A stretch of DNA of 64,000 nucleotides. Source: JAZDFP01 sp043801445. Lineage in GTDB: Bacteria; Planctomycetota; MHYJ01; JACQXL01. The stretch is from assembly GCA_043801445.1 (NCBI GenBank), contig JAZDMB010000032.1:29440-93439 (forward strand), written 5' to 3'. A program made the position numbers and the translations under genes. Positions 33,003 through 41,921 of the stretch are shown piece after piece. The notes under the pieces are model-generated. The model had not been told where the DNA came from. It did not search any database and saw only the letters and a program-made list of their open reading frames with translations. Each line of letters begins with the position of its first letter. Positions within the stretch are counted from its first letter, which is position 1.

Positions 33003-36000
33003 ATGAAAAGTGATTTCGTGCATCTGCATACCCATAGCCATTATAGCTTGTTAGATGGCGCCTGCACTCTAGAGAATATAATTAACGAAGCTAAACATCA
33101 GGGAATGAGCGCCTTAGCAATTACCGACCACGGTAACCTTTTTGGAGCAATAGAATTTTATCAAATTGCACTGAAGCATAACATCAATCCTATCGTTGGC
33201 TATGAAGCCTATATAGCCCCACGTTCTCGTAATGATAAAAAAACCACTCAACTAAGTGATGGCAAAAAAGGTTATACGGAATCAGCCTATCATCTAACCT
33301 TACTAGCCAAGAACGAAATAGGTTATCATAATCTTATCAAATTAGCCACGATTGCCTACCTTGAAGGCTTCTATCGTAAGCCCCGTATTGATAAAGAAAT
33401 CCTTTCAATCCATAAAGAGGGGTTAATCGTATTAAGCGGTTGCTTGCAGTCGGAAATAGACCAACTTCTACTGGAAGAACAATTTGATTCCGCTTTGTCC
33501 GTTGCGACACAATATCGCGATCTTTTTGGCAATGACTTTTATTTGGAATTACAACAACACGGATTAACTGAACAAACAAAGGTTATTAAAAAATTATTGG
33601 AAATCAGTCGAACAACCGGGATACCGGTTGTTGCTACAAATGATGTGCATTATCTGAAAAAAGAAGACAGTAAAGCGCACGATATCCTCCTGTGTATTTC
33701 CACTAATAAACAAGTCAAAGACCCAACACGGTTAAGATTTTCCAGTGAAGAATTTTATTTCAAATCAGCCGAGGAAATGAAACGATTATTCTCGGAGATT
33801 CCGCAGGCAATAGAAAATACCGTTACTATAGCCGAGAAATGTAATCTTTATCTGAATTTTAATATAGAACACCTTCCCCGTTTTACTTCGCCCGACAATA
33901 AATCGTCTCTTGAATTCATAAAAGAATTGGCTGCGAAGGGCATTACAGAGCGTTATGGAATCAAGAATGTAGAATCTACAGACCTGCCTGACGGCAAGGC
34001 AGGTTCATCTTCATCATTAGTGATACAAAGACTTAAAGAAGAACTTGATATCATAGAAAAAAAGAAACTGATTGATTATTTCTTGGTGGTGTGGGATTTT
34101 GTCAGATTTGCCCGTGAAAATAATATTTCCGTAGGACCGGGACGAGGCTCTTCGGCAGGCAGTCTATTAGCCTATGCTTTGGGAATAACTGATATTGACC
34201 CATTAAAATACGACCTCCTTTTTGAACGTTTTTTAAATCCCGGCCGACACGAACCTCCCGATATTGATATTGATTTTAGCCAGGCCGGCCGAGATAAGGT
34301 TATTAATTATGTCCATGAAAAATACGGTCGGGAAAATGTCTCCCAGATAATTACTTTCGGCACAATGAAAGCCCGGGCGGTTATCCGCGATGTCGGTCGC
34401 GTTATGGGAATACCTTTAACCGAAGTAGACCGTATTGCCAAAAAACTTAGCGGTATCACCTCGTTGAAAGAATCCATTAAGGGTGATCCGGAACTGAAAG
34501 ATATTATTGAGAAACGAAATGATATTAAGGAACTCTTTAGTATTTCTGCCAGATTAGAAGGATTATGCCGTCATGCATCAACTCATGCCGCCGGTATTGT
34601 CATCGCCGATAAACCTCTGAATAATTATGTTCCTCTTTACGCAAGTGGCGGCATAAATACAACGCAATATCCGATGGAGGCTCTTCAAAGTATCGGATTA
34701 TTAAAAGTCGATTTACTCGGTATTGTCACTCTCGATATAATTGACAAATGCATTGAGTTAATAGCCGAAAATCGTCACGAAAAAGTGGATATAAATTCTA
34801 TCCCTTTAGACAACAAAAAGACTTATGAATTACTTTCTCGTGGTGAGACAAAAGGTGTCTTTCAATTAGAATCTGCCGGCATGCGCGATATTCTGCAAAA
34901 ACTTAAGCCTTCAAGGTTTGAGGATATTATCGCAGTGTTGGCGCTTTATCGGCCCGGACCCCTGCAAAGCGGATTAGTTGATAATTATATCAGATGTACC
35001 TATCACCCCAACGAAATAAGTTATTTGCATCCAGCTCTTGAATCGTTACTTAAAGAAACCAATGGGATTATTCTGTATCAAGAGCAGGTCATGCGTATTG
35101 CTAATAAACTCGGCGGCTTCCCCCTATCAGAAAGCGATGATTTGCGCAAGGCAATGGGTAAAAAGATACCTGAGATTATGCAAAAATACGGCGACAAATT
35201 TATTGCCGGTGCCGTAAAAAACGGAATCCCCAAATTTATCGCAGAAAAGATATTTGAAATGATGGAATATTTCGGCGGCTATGGCTTTAACAAGTCACAT
35301 TCTACGGCTTATTCAATGACTTCTTACAGAACAGCTTATCTTAAAGTAAATTACCCGGTAGAATTTTTGGCGGCACTATTAAGCTATAATACCGCCGATA
35401 CCGATAAATTATTAGAATATATCGAGGAATGCAGGAGACTCAATATTAAGGTTTTGCCGCCTGATATCAATAAAAGCTTCTCCGATTTTACGGTGGCAGG
35501 CAACAATATTGTATTCGGCTTAAGTGCCGTGAAAAATGTCGGCTCTAAAGCAGTCGGTTATATTATTGAAGCACGCTCAAAAGGAGGTCCGTTTACAAAT
35601 ATCTATGATTTCTGCGAAAGGGTTGACCTCGGCCATGTTGATAAATTAGTAATAGAAAACCTTATTAAATGCGGAGCATTTGATTTTATATTAAAACAAA
35701 AACGGGAAGGAAAAGCTAATCGTAATCAACTCCTGAAAGGATCAGAGCAAATTATTTACATCAGCAATAAGCATCAGCTTGACAAAAGACATGGGCAATT
35801 AAATATTATTCAATCTTCCGATAAACAATCCGATTATAGATATCCGCCGCTGCCGGATGTGCCGGAATTACCCGAAGAAGAAATTTTGCAATATGAAAAA
35901 GAAAGCCTGGGTTTCTATGTCAGCGGTCATCCCCTTCTAAAATATGAAAAGATACTCAAGGAGTTATCATCATTGTCTATAAATCAATTGCTTAAACTGA

Positions 36001-36524
36001 CACCCCCTGTAGAAAATATTAAAATCTGCGGCATTATCTCGCAAGTCCAAAACGTAACGAGCAAGGGTGACAAACAAGGACGTAAAATTGTCTATTTTAA
36101 ATTAAGAGACTTAACCGGTGTAATTGATACGGTTCTTTATGCTGATGAATTAAAAAAATATCATCATCTTATTAATGACAATAAAATTATCTGCATTAAA
36201 GGCAGATTGGATTCTCGTAAGGGAGAACCAATTATTAAAGTTAAAGAAGTTGCTTCCATTGAAAATGCCTACGAAATAATGCCTAACTTTGTAGCTATTG
36301 ATATTTCCTTGACCGGATTAGATGATAATATTATCAATGGGTTAAAAGATATTTTTCTGGCTCATCCGGGTAACTGCCAGGTATTCTTAAAACTAAAAAC
36401 CACTGAGAACGAAATTGCGGTAACAAAATTATCTAATAATTACTCGGTTTCCGTCTCTCCCACCTTCAGGGAGGATGTCACCGAATTAATAGGAAATGAC
36501 GCCATTAAGTTTATCCTTGAATAA
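33003..36524 (+). CDS. dnaE: DNA polymerase III alpha subunit
   Basis: A 1173-residue replicative polymerase of the DnaE type. The PHP domain starts at once (FVHLHTHSHYSLLDGACTLE). The palm has the catalytic PDIDIDF at 419-425 with GPGRGSSAGSLLAYALGITD just before. The fingers and beta-binding regions follow, then a helix-hairpin-helix part near 870-900 and an OB fold at about 990-1080 (IKICGIISQVQNVTSKGDKQ). A GC-rich palindrome inserts residues about 327-335 (DLPDGKAGS) between the PHP domain and the polymerase core. No exonuclease domain is present. It stands alone after a 300-base gap. Confidence 0.97.
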   Translation: MKSDFVHLHTHSHYSLLDGACTLENIINEAKHQGMSALAITDHGNLFGAIEFYQIALKHNINPIVGYEAYIAPRSRNDKKTTQLSDGKKGYTESAYHLTLLAKNEIGYHNLIKLATIAYLEGFYRKPRIDKEILSIHKEGLIVLSGCLQSEIDQLLLEEQFDSALSVATQYRDLFGNDFYLELQQHGLTEQTKVIKKLLEISRTTGIPVVATNDVHYLKKEDSKAHDILLCISTNKQVKDPTRLRFSSEEFYFKSAEEMKRLFSEIPQAIENTVTIAEKCNLYLNFNIEHLPRFTSPDNKSSLEFIKELAAKGITERYGIKNVESTDLPDGKAGSSSSLVIQRLKEELDIIEKKKLIDYFLVVWDFVRFARENNISVGPGRGSSAGSLLAYALGITDIDPLKYDLLFERFLNPGRHEPPDIDIDFSQAGRDKVINYVHEKYGRENVSQIITFGTMKARAVIRDVGRVMGIPLTEVDRIAKKLSGITSLKESIKGDPELKDIIEKRNDIKELFSISARLEGLCRHASTHAAGIVIADKPLNNYVPLYASGGINTTQYPMEALQSIGLLKVDLLGIVTLDIIDKCIELIAENRHEKVDINSIPLDNKKTYELLSRGETKGVFQLESAGMRDILQKLKPSRFEDIIAVLALYRPGPLQSGLVDNYIRCTYHPNEISYLHPALESLLKETNGIILYQEQVMRIANKLGGFPLSESDDLRKAMGKKIPEIMQKYGDKFIAGAVKNGIPKFIAEKIFEMMEYFGGYGFNKSHSTAYSMTSYRTAYLKVNYPVEFLAALLSYNTADTDKLLEYIEECRRLNIKVLPPDINKSFSDFTVAGNNIVFGLSAVKNVGSKAVGYIIEARSKGGPFTNIYDFCERVDLGHVDKLVIENLIKCGAFDFILKQKREGKANRNQLLKGSEQIIYISNKHQLDKRHGQLNIIQSSDKQSDYRYPPLPDVPELPEEEILQYEKESLGFYVSGHPLLKYEKILKELSSLSINQLLKLTPPVENIKICGIISQVQNVTSKGDKQGRKIVYFKLRDLTGVIDTVLYADELKKYHHLINDNKIICIKGRLDSRKGEPIIKVKEVASIENAYEIMPNFVAIDISLTGLDDNIINGLKDIFLAHPGNCQVFLKLKTTENEIAVTKLSNNYSVSVSPTFREDVTELIGNDAIKFILE
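33982..34007. repeat. In-frame palindromic insertion in dnaE
   Basis: ACCTGCCTGACGGCAAGGCA then GGT. CCTGCC and GGCAGG are the arms. It encodes LPDGKAG in the linker between the PHP domain and the palm. Confidence 0.8.
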
Positions 36525-36569
36525 TGCTGCGGATAAAACCCCCAAGCTTATTCTCAACTGTGATTATAT

Positions 36570-36590
36570 GAACCCCGTTAGAAACGGGGT
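36570..36590 (+). terminator. Possible hairpin after dnaE
   Basis: ACCCCGTT and AACGGGGT form a perfect 8-base stem with an AGA loop, about 46 bases after the dnaE stop. No clear T-run follows, so it may be a repeat copy (CCCCGTTAGAAA family F) that also ends or trims the transcript. Confidence 0.4.
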
Positions 36591-36658
36591 CGCCTTTAGG
36601 TGATCGTATTTTTGTAACTGCCACTTAAAATATGCCTGAAAGGAATTAGAATTCAAAT

Positions 36659-37393
36659 ATGTCAAATAAAGCAAACAACATTTCTAACGAGGTAAACGTA
36701 AAAACATTCATTCTCGGTCCCATTCAAACCTCATGTTATTTAATCTATCCCGAACAAAACAGCGCCAATAATTCTGATGCTATAATAATTGATGTGGGTG
36801 GCGACCCGGCTGAAATGATTGACTATATTAAAAACCATAATCTCAATCCCTTATATTTAGTAAATACACACGGACATGTTGACCATATTCTTGGTAATCC
36901 CCAGATAAAAAAGGCTTTCCCCAAAATAAAGATATGCATCCATCCTGCAGATGCGCCTATGTTACGGGAGTCTAAATATAATCTTTCTACCGAATTAGGA
37001 TTTGAGTTTTCGTCACCCCAACCTGATAAGCTTCTTAATGAAAATGATATCATTGCAATGACAAGCGAAATAAGTAAAAACGAGAAGTCGGCATACCGGT
37101 TTAAAGTAATCCATCTGCCCGGCCATACCAAAGGCGGTATTGGCTTATTTTATCAGCCGGCTGATAACTCATCCGTGAAAGCCAAGAATAGCCAGCCGCT
37201 CCTTTTCAGCGGAGATGCTATTTTCGCCGGAAGTATCGGCAGAACCGATTTTCCAGGCGGGTCGCATTCGGAACTAATCAATAATATCAAGGAGAAGGTC
37301 TTTGTCCTGCCGGATAATACAATTGTTTATCCGGGACACGGACCGGCTACAACGGTCGGCGACGAAAAACATCTCAATCCATTCTTTAATTGA
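36659..37393 (+). CDS. Metallo-beta-lactamase fold hydrolase (glyoxalase II-like)
   Basis: A 244-residue MBL-fold protein. The metal motif THGHVDHILG lies at residues 70-79 (H71, H73, D75, H76). Later ligands fit HLPGHTKGGIGLF, SGDAIFAGSIGRTDFPGG and the final YPGHGPATTVGDE. This is the short YcbL/glyoxalase-II-like group, which hydrolyses thioesters. There are about 20 extra residues between strands (ENDIIAMTSEISKNEKSAYR), and a polar insert before SGDAIF. Its physiological substrate is unknown. Confidence 0.9.
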   Translation: MSNKANNISNEVNVKTFILGPIQTSCYLIYPEQNSANNSDAIIIDVGGDPAEMIDYIKNHNLNPLYLVNTHGHVDHILGNPQIKKAFPKIKICIHPADAPMLRESKYNLSTELGFEFSSPQPDKLLNENDIIAMTSEISKNEKSAYRFKVIHLPGHTKGGIGLFYQPADNSSVKAKNSQPLLFSGDAIFAGSIGRTDFPGGSHSELINNIKEKVFVLPDNTIVYPGHGPATTVGDEKHLNPFFN

Positions 37394-37534
37394 TTTATAG
37401 ATTTCAAATAATCAAGAAAAAAGAGGAACACGAATGGAACGAATATCCTTTGGGAATAGGAATCTTAACTGGTGATTTCTTATTCGTGTGATTCGCCTTA
37501 ATTCGTCCTATTCGTGTTTATACTTTCCTATATC

Positions 37535-38491
37535 GTGAAAAATAAGCAATTAACTGTTTCTCACCTGTTATCGGAACGTCCGGGGAGACAACTTTTATCA
37601 CTGCATAACTCGGACCGAATCGATAAAGAAATAATTCTATCCGATGTCCTTAAATGCGAACGAGTTGACTTATACAAAAAACCGGAAAGAATAGTTACTC
37701 TTCCGGAACAGCTTCGTTTCCGTAATCTATTACAAAAATATGAACAAGGCTGTCCTGTAGCATATCTTACCGGTCATAAAGAATTTATGTCTCTTGACTT
37801 TATCATAACCAAAGACGTTCTTATTCCACGCCCTGAAACAGAATTATTAGTTGAAGAAACTCTAAAATGCCTGGCGACCCCAGTCAAAACGAGTCTTTCG
37901 GGCTGGGGTCAGGCGGGCATCGGGCATAGTTACAAACCTCGTCTCGTTAGGGATAAAACAAAGATAACCATTTTAGATGTAGGAACGGGTTCGGGTAATA
38001 TCGCCATATCAATAGCAAAATATTGTTCTTTCGGAAAGTTACAAATATTTGCATCGGACATATCTAAAAAGTCATTAAAAATAGCATCCTTGAACGCCCG
38101 GCTTCATAAAGTCCAAAAACAAATCGGATTTTATTGCGGTGATTTATTTGAGGCATTTAATAATTTATCATTAAGAAATAAAACGGATATCATTGTATCC
38201 AATCCTCCTTATATATCGGATAATGATTTCCACGAGTTACCGATAAGCGTCAGGAAATACGAACCGCAGATTGCTTTATTCAGCGGACCTGATGGATTAT
38301 CGCTTATACGAAAAATAATCAGTCAATCACTCCATTATCTCAAACCTCAAGGATACCTGTTATTGGAATTGGGCTTGGGTCAATCAAAAAAGGTTTTAAA
38401 CATTATGAAATCTACCAACAAATTTAAGGATATAAAAGTACTGGTTGATTATAATAAAATCCCCCGTGTTCTTTGTGCCAGACGCAATTAG
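37535..38491 (+). CDS. prmC: Peptide chain release factor glutamine methyltransferase
   Basis: About 318 residues; GTG at 37514, seven codons earlier, is another possible start, but that region is AT-rich repeat DNA. PrmC/HemK methylates the GGQ glutamine of release factors. It has ACLTGHKEF-like VAYLTGHKEFMSLDFIITKD, VLIPRPETELLVEE, SAM motif ILDVGTGSGNIAISIAKY, and the NPPY motif IIVSNPPYISDNDF. A GC-rich palindrome inserts about residues 112-130 (TPVKTSLSGWGQAGIGHS) just before the SAM-binding strand. It probably shares a transcription unit with the MBL gene. Confidence 0.93.
   Translation: MKNKQLTVSHLLSERPGRQLLSLHNSDRIDKEIILSDVLKCERVDLYKKPERIVTLPEQLRFRNLLQKYEQGCPVAYLTGHKEFMSLDFIITKDVLIPRPETELLVEETLKCLATPVKTSLSGWGQAGIGHSYKPRLVRDKTKITILDVGTGSGNIAISIAKYCSFGKLQIFASDISKKSLKIASLNARLHKVQKQIGFYCGDLFEAFNNLSLRNKTDIIVSNPPYISDNDFHELPISVRKYEPQIALFSGPDGLSLIRKIISQSLHYLKPQGYLLLELGLGQSKKVLNIMKSTNKFKDIKVLVDYNKIPRVLCARRN
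37869..37924. repeat. In-frame GC-rich insertion in prmC
   Basis: GCGACCCCAGTCAAAACGAG, then CTTTCGGGCTGGGGTCAGGC, then GGGCATCGGGC. CCCCAG and CTGGGG are the inner arms. It lengthens the linker before the methyltransferase fold. Confidence 0.7.
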
Positions 38492-38528
38492 CTCAAAGAT
38501 AAATCCGCCACCAAGACGCCAAAAAAAT

Positions 38529-38557
38529 AGTACTGGAGTACTTAGTACTAAAGTACT
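38529..38557. repeat. Four AGTACT palindromes within 29 bases
   Basis: AGTACT at 38529, 38537, 38544 and 38552, inside a family A-like repeat between prmC and acpP. They could fold into alternative hairpins. Confidence 0.7.
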
Positions 38558-38652
38558 TCTTAGTGCCTTTGTGTCTTTGCCCCTACGGGACTTCTTCACT
38601 GCTGTATCTCGTTAGGGATTGTGGCAAATTATCATAAATTTTAATGATTTTC

Positions 38653-38681
38653 TTGACGCTCTGAACTTATAGTGTTATTAC
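38653..38681 (+). promoter_or_regulatory. Possible acpP promoter
   Basis: TTGACG at 38653 and TATTAC at 38676 with a 17-base spacer, about 40 bases ahead of the start. The -10 is weak. Confidence 0.3.
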
Positions 38682-38722
38682 CTTATAACTTAATATAGTT
38701 ACTTATGCAAGGAGGTGTATTA

Positions 38723-38977
38723 ATGCCGACAACACAAGAAATCCAGGATAAGGTTATTGAGATTGTTTGCAAACAATTAGGTGTTGCCAAAGAAAAAGTA
38801 TCAATCGCCACGTCATTTGTTAACGACTTGGGAGCTGATTCTCTCGATACCGTAGAATTAGTTATGGATTTGGAAGAATCATTCGGGATGTCCATTCCCG
38901 ATGAAGAAGCCGAAAAGATCCAGACCGTTAGTGATGCGGTGAAATATATTGAGAACGCATTAGCGAGTAAAACTTAG
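38723..38977 (+). CDS. acpP: Acyl carrier protein
   Basis: An 84-residue ACP. The phosphopantetheine serine is S40 in GADSLDTVELVMDLEESFG. AAGGAGGTG lies just before the ATG at 38723, so the six-codon longer reading frame is not used. AcpP carries the growing acyl chain in fatty-acid synthesis. A hairpin separates it from fabF, which would favour more AcpP than FabF. AcpS, which activates it, is encoded about 8 kb away. Confidence 0.97.
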   Translation: MPTTQEIQDKVIEIVCKQLGVAKEKVSIATSFVNDLGADSLDTVELVMDLEESFGMSIPDEEAEKIQTVSDAVKYIENALASKT

Positions 38978-38987
38978 TCATTTATAA

Positions 38988-39032
38988 TAGGGCTTTAGTT
39001 AGTTTACAAATAATGTGGCTACTAAAGCCCTA
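38988..39032 (+). terminator. Stem-loop between acpP and fabF
   Basis: TAGGGCTTTAGT and ACTAAAGCCCTA are a perfect 12-base inverted repeat around a 21-base loop, followed by ATTAATTT. It looks like a partial terminator or processing site. Confidence 0.6.
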
Positions 39033-39069
39033 ATTAATTTATGGTTCGGGAGCCCGTCAGGAATATAAT

Positions 39070-40311
39070 ATGCAGAAACGAGTTGTCATTACCGGTTTAG
39101 GTTCGATTACTGCCCTGGGACTAAATCACGAAGAGATCTGGCAGTCGCTTTTAGCCGGCAAGAGCGGCGCGGCAAAAATCCAGTCTTTTGATACCACCGG
39201 CTTTGACGTCAATTTCGCCTGCGAAGTAAAGAATTTCAACTCTGATGCCTATTTCCCTGCGCCGGTTGCCAAGAGATCTGACCGTTTCGCGCAATTCGGA
39301 CTCGCCTGCGCTATCCAGGCGGTCAAAGACGCCAATATTGATTTTACCAAATTTAATACGCAGCGTATCGGCTCCATTATCGGTTCCGGTATCGGCGGAT
39401 TTGTTGAATTCGGGGAACAGCAGACCAGATTAATCCAGAAAGGACCATCCCGTGTTTCGCCATTCACTATACCTAAAGTAATGATGAATTCGGCAGCCGG
39501 CCAGATTGCTATCAATTTCGGATTAAAAGGACCAAATTTTGCCGTGGCAAGCGCCTGCGCTTCTTCTAACCACGCCATCGGCATGGCATTCAAAATAATC
39601 CAATCCGGAATGGCTGATGTCATAATTACCGGAGGCGCCGAAGCCGCCATTACCCCATTAGGCATCGCCGGTTTTGCATCGCTCAAAGCGCTGTCCACCC
39701 GCAATGACGCGCCTGAAAAAGCATCGCGTCCTTTTGACAAAAACCGCGATGGTTTTGTTATGGGCGAAGGCAGCGGGATTTTAATAATGGAATCATTGGA
39801 ATTTGCGCTGGCCCGGGGCGCCAGAATCTATGCCGAAATGCTCGGTTTCGGAATGAACGACGACGCTTATCATATTACCGCACCTGACCCCGAAGGCGAC
39901 GGCGCTATGATGACTATGAAACTCGCTTTAGACGATGCCGGACTTAAACCGCAGGATGTTTCATATATCAATGCCCACGGCACATCCACACTCTATAACG
40001 ATTTAACCGAAACCAAAGCCATAAAAAAACTATTCGGCGAACACGCCAAAAAAGTGGCTATCAGCTCGACCAAATCGATGATAGGCCATTTACTGGGCGG
40101 TTCCGGTTCGGCTGAACTCGTCGCCACCATATTAAGCATCAGAGACAATATCGTCCATCCCACCATCAATTACGAAACCCCTGACCCGGAATGCGACCTG
40201 GATTATGTCCCGAATACAGCCAGAAAAATGGAAGTAAAAATAGCGCTTTCTAATTCATTCGGCTTCGGCGGACATAATGCCACTCTGGCAGTGGGAAAAT
40301 ACCACTCGTAA
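39070..40311 (+). CDS. fabF: Beta-ketoacyl-ACP synthase II
   Basis: A 413-residue condensing enzyme that elongates acyl-ACP. The catalytic triad is C163 (ASACASSNHAIG), H303 (NAHGTST) and H340 (KSMIGHLLGGSGSA). It begins KRVVITGLGSITALGLN and ends NSFGFGGHNATLAV, both normal for FabF. GC content is somewhat higher than in its neighbours. It follows acpP after a stem-loop, the usual order. Confidence 0.97.
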   Translation: MQKRVVITGLGSITALGLNHEEIWQSLLAGKSGAAKIQSFDTTGFDVNFACEVKNFNSDAYFPAPVAKRSDRFAQFGLACAIQAVKDANIDFTKFNTQRIGSIIGSGIGGFVEFGEQQTRLIQKGPSRVSPFTIPKVMMNSAAGQIAINFGLKGPNFAVASACASSNHAIGMAFKIIQSGMADVIITGGAEAAITPLGIAGFASLKALSTRNDAPEKASRPFDKNRDGFVMGEGSGILIMESLEFALARGARIYAEMLGFGMNDDAYHITAPDPEGDGAMMTMKLALDDAGLKPQDVSYINAHGTSTLYNDLTETKAIKKLFGEHAKKVAISSTKSMIGHLLGGSGSAELVATILSIRDNIVHPTINYETPDPECDLDYVPNTARKMEVKIALSNSFGFGGHNATLAVGKYHS

Positions 40312-40399
40312 AAATAGAACCACAGGTAGCACCAAGATGTTAAGTTAAAGCTTAAAAGTCCTAACTTTTTACTTTTAACTTCCTACTTCTACTGTCCCC

Positions 40400-40428
40400 T
40401 TGACATACCCGGCTGGATTATGTTTAAT
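40400..40428 (+). promoter_or_regulatory. Promoter of the TPR lipoprotein gene (possibly leaderless)
   Basis: TTGACA at 40400, 17-base spacer, TTTAAT at 40423. The start codon is only 8 bases after the -10, and no ribosome-binding site is visible. Confidence 0.55.
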
Positions 40429-40436
40429 TAGTCAGT

Positions 40437-41852
40437 ATGAAAAAACTGATTATCGTTCTAATCGGAATAATACTTCTTGTCGGATGCAGCACCACATCAC
40501 CAAAAGAAACTGTTATTAAGAAAATCCAACAATTTCTGCCCAGCGTTAAAGGACTACCGCCAGATTTAGATAAAGAAGAAACCTTAATCGGTCATTTTGC
40601 TGACCCCAATCCAGCTTTATTTACGGGAGGACTTTCCGGATGTGATATATATCTTTTCCCTGATAAAACATATTTCTATATTGACTGGGCTGATATCTCT
40701 CCGGAACATATTGCTGATAAAGGTATCTGGATCTATAAAAATGGGCTTTTAACCCTTCAATCCGACAATCTTATTCCGAAGAAATATCAACCAAAAGAGA
40801 AGAATTATATTCCAATGTTATTCCCATATAAAGGGAAAGACTGGTTCCTTATTATGGGACTTGAAAGAGAATTTTCTTATTATAAAGAGGAAGCAGCTAA
40901 GGATAATGATGAGTCGCAGTTATTGGTATGCACATTGGGAAAATTAGAAACTATTACAAATGACTTGAAGGGAAAATTATTCACGAAGTATTGGCGGTCA
41001 TGGTTTTGGTTGGACTTGAAACTTGACGAATTGCTCGAGTTAAATAATAAAACCATCAAACTTAACCAGAAAGACACCATTGCTTGGTATATCAAAGGCG
41101 ATACCTTGTGCACATTAGGACGGTATAAAGAATCTATTGAGGCATTTGATGAGGCAATAAAACTTTCCCCGGAACTATTTGATGCGTGGTATTATCGGGC
41201 GCGCTTATATTCGCTTCAAAAAGACAAGCAAAAATCTCTTAGCGATTTAGCCCAAGCCATAAGTTTGGAGGTCGAACTCAAAGAAAAAGCCAAAAACGAC
41301 CACTATTTTAAATGGCTCTGGGGGAATGAGGAATTTAAAAATATAACTTTTATTGCCGGTTATGAATTATGCGAGGCTGCCTTACAAGCCATTGCAGAAA
41401 ACCGTTTCGATGAAGCTAAGGAACTCTGTAATAACGCGCTTAAATCTAATCCTGCCTTTGACAAAGAGTTATGTAATACATGGTGGAACAAGGGTTATGA
41501 ATTTGAAAGTACCGGACTCCTTGAAAAAGCGCTTGTATGTTATGACAATGCATCGGAATGCTACCCCAAAGACATTTTTATATTGTTCAACAAAGTGGAA
41601 ATCTTAAATAAGTTGGGAAAATATGATGAAGCAATCAAGGTGTATGGCAAAGCCATAGAACTTGAACCTAAAAAGTCTGGCGCTTGGTTTAGGAGGGCTC
41701 GTATTTATTCACTCAAAAAGGACAAAACAAATACCCTTAACGATTTAGCAAAAGCAATAAGCTTGGAAGCTAAATTGAAAGTCGAAGTAAAAAAAGACAA
41801 GAATTTCCAATGGCTCTGGGAAGATGAGGAATTTAAGAAACTAACCCAATAA
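40437..41852 (+). CDS. TPR-containing lipoprotein
   Basis: A 471-residue protein with a lipobox: KLIIVLIGIILLVGCSTTSP, Cys at residue 17, so it should be cleaved by LspA and anchored by lipid. After a beta-rich N-terminal domain (about 30-190) come two blocks of TPR-like repeats (about 205-290 and 340-460); each ends with a similar SLxKDKxxxLxDLAxAISLExxLKxxxKxDxxFxWLWxxEEFK segment. The two blocks look like an internal duplication. The promoter is so close that the mRNA may start at or near the ATG. Function unknown. Confidence 0.8.
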   Translation: MKKLIIVLIGIILLVGCSTTSPKETVIKKIQQFLPSVKGLPPDLDKEETLIGHFADPNPALFTGGLSGCDIYLFPDKTYFYIDWADISPEHIADKGIWIYKNGLLTLQSDNLIPKKYQPKEKNYIPMLFPYKGKDWFLIMGLEREFSYYKEEAAKDNDESQLLVCTLGKLETITNDLKGKLFTKYWRSWFWLDLKLDELLELNNKTIKLNQKDTIAWYIKGDTLCTLGRYKESIEAFDEAIKLSPELFDAWYYRARLYSLQKDKQKSLSDLAQAISLEVELKEKAKNDHYFKWLWGNEEFKNITFIAGYELCEAALQAIAENRFDEAKELCNNALKSNPAFDKELCNTWWNKGYEFESTGLLEKALVCYDNASECYPKDIFILFNKVEILNKLGKYDEAIKVYGKAIELEPKKSGAWFRRARIYSLKKDKTNTLNDLAKAISLEAKLKVEVKKDKNFQWLWEDEEFKKLTQ

Positions 41853-41856
41853 TTTC

Positions 41857-41902
41857 TACCACAAAGAACACCGAATCTCTGTGCGCTCTGTGTCTCTGTG
41901 GC
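41857..41902. repeat. Family A inverted repeat before the methyltransferase gene
   Basis: TACCACAAAGAACACCGA and CTGTGTCTCTGTGGCTA arms. An ATG inside its right side opens the reading frame but is not the likely start. Confidence 0.7.
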
Positions 41903-41921
41903 TACGAATTTTCTTTCTATT

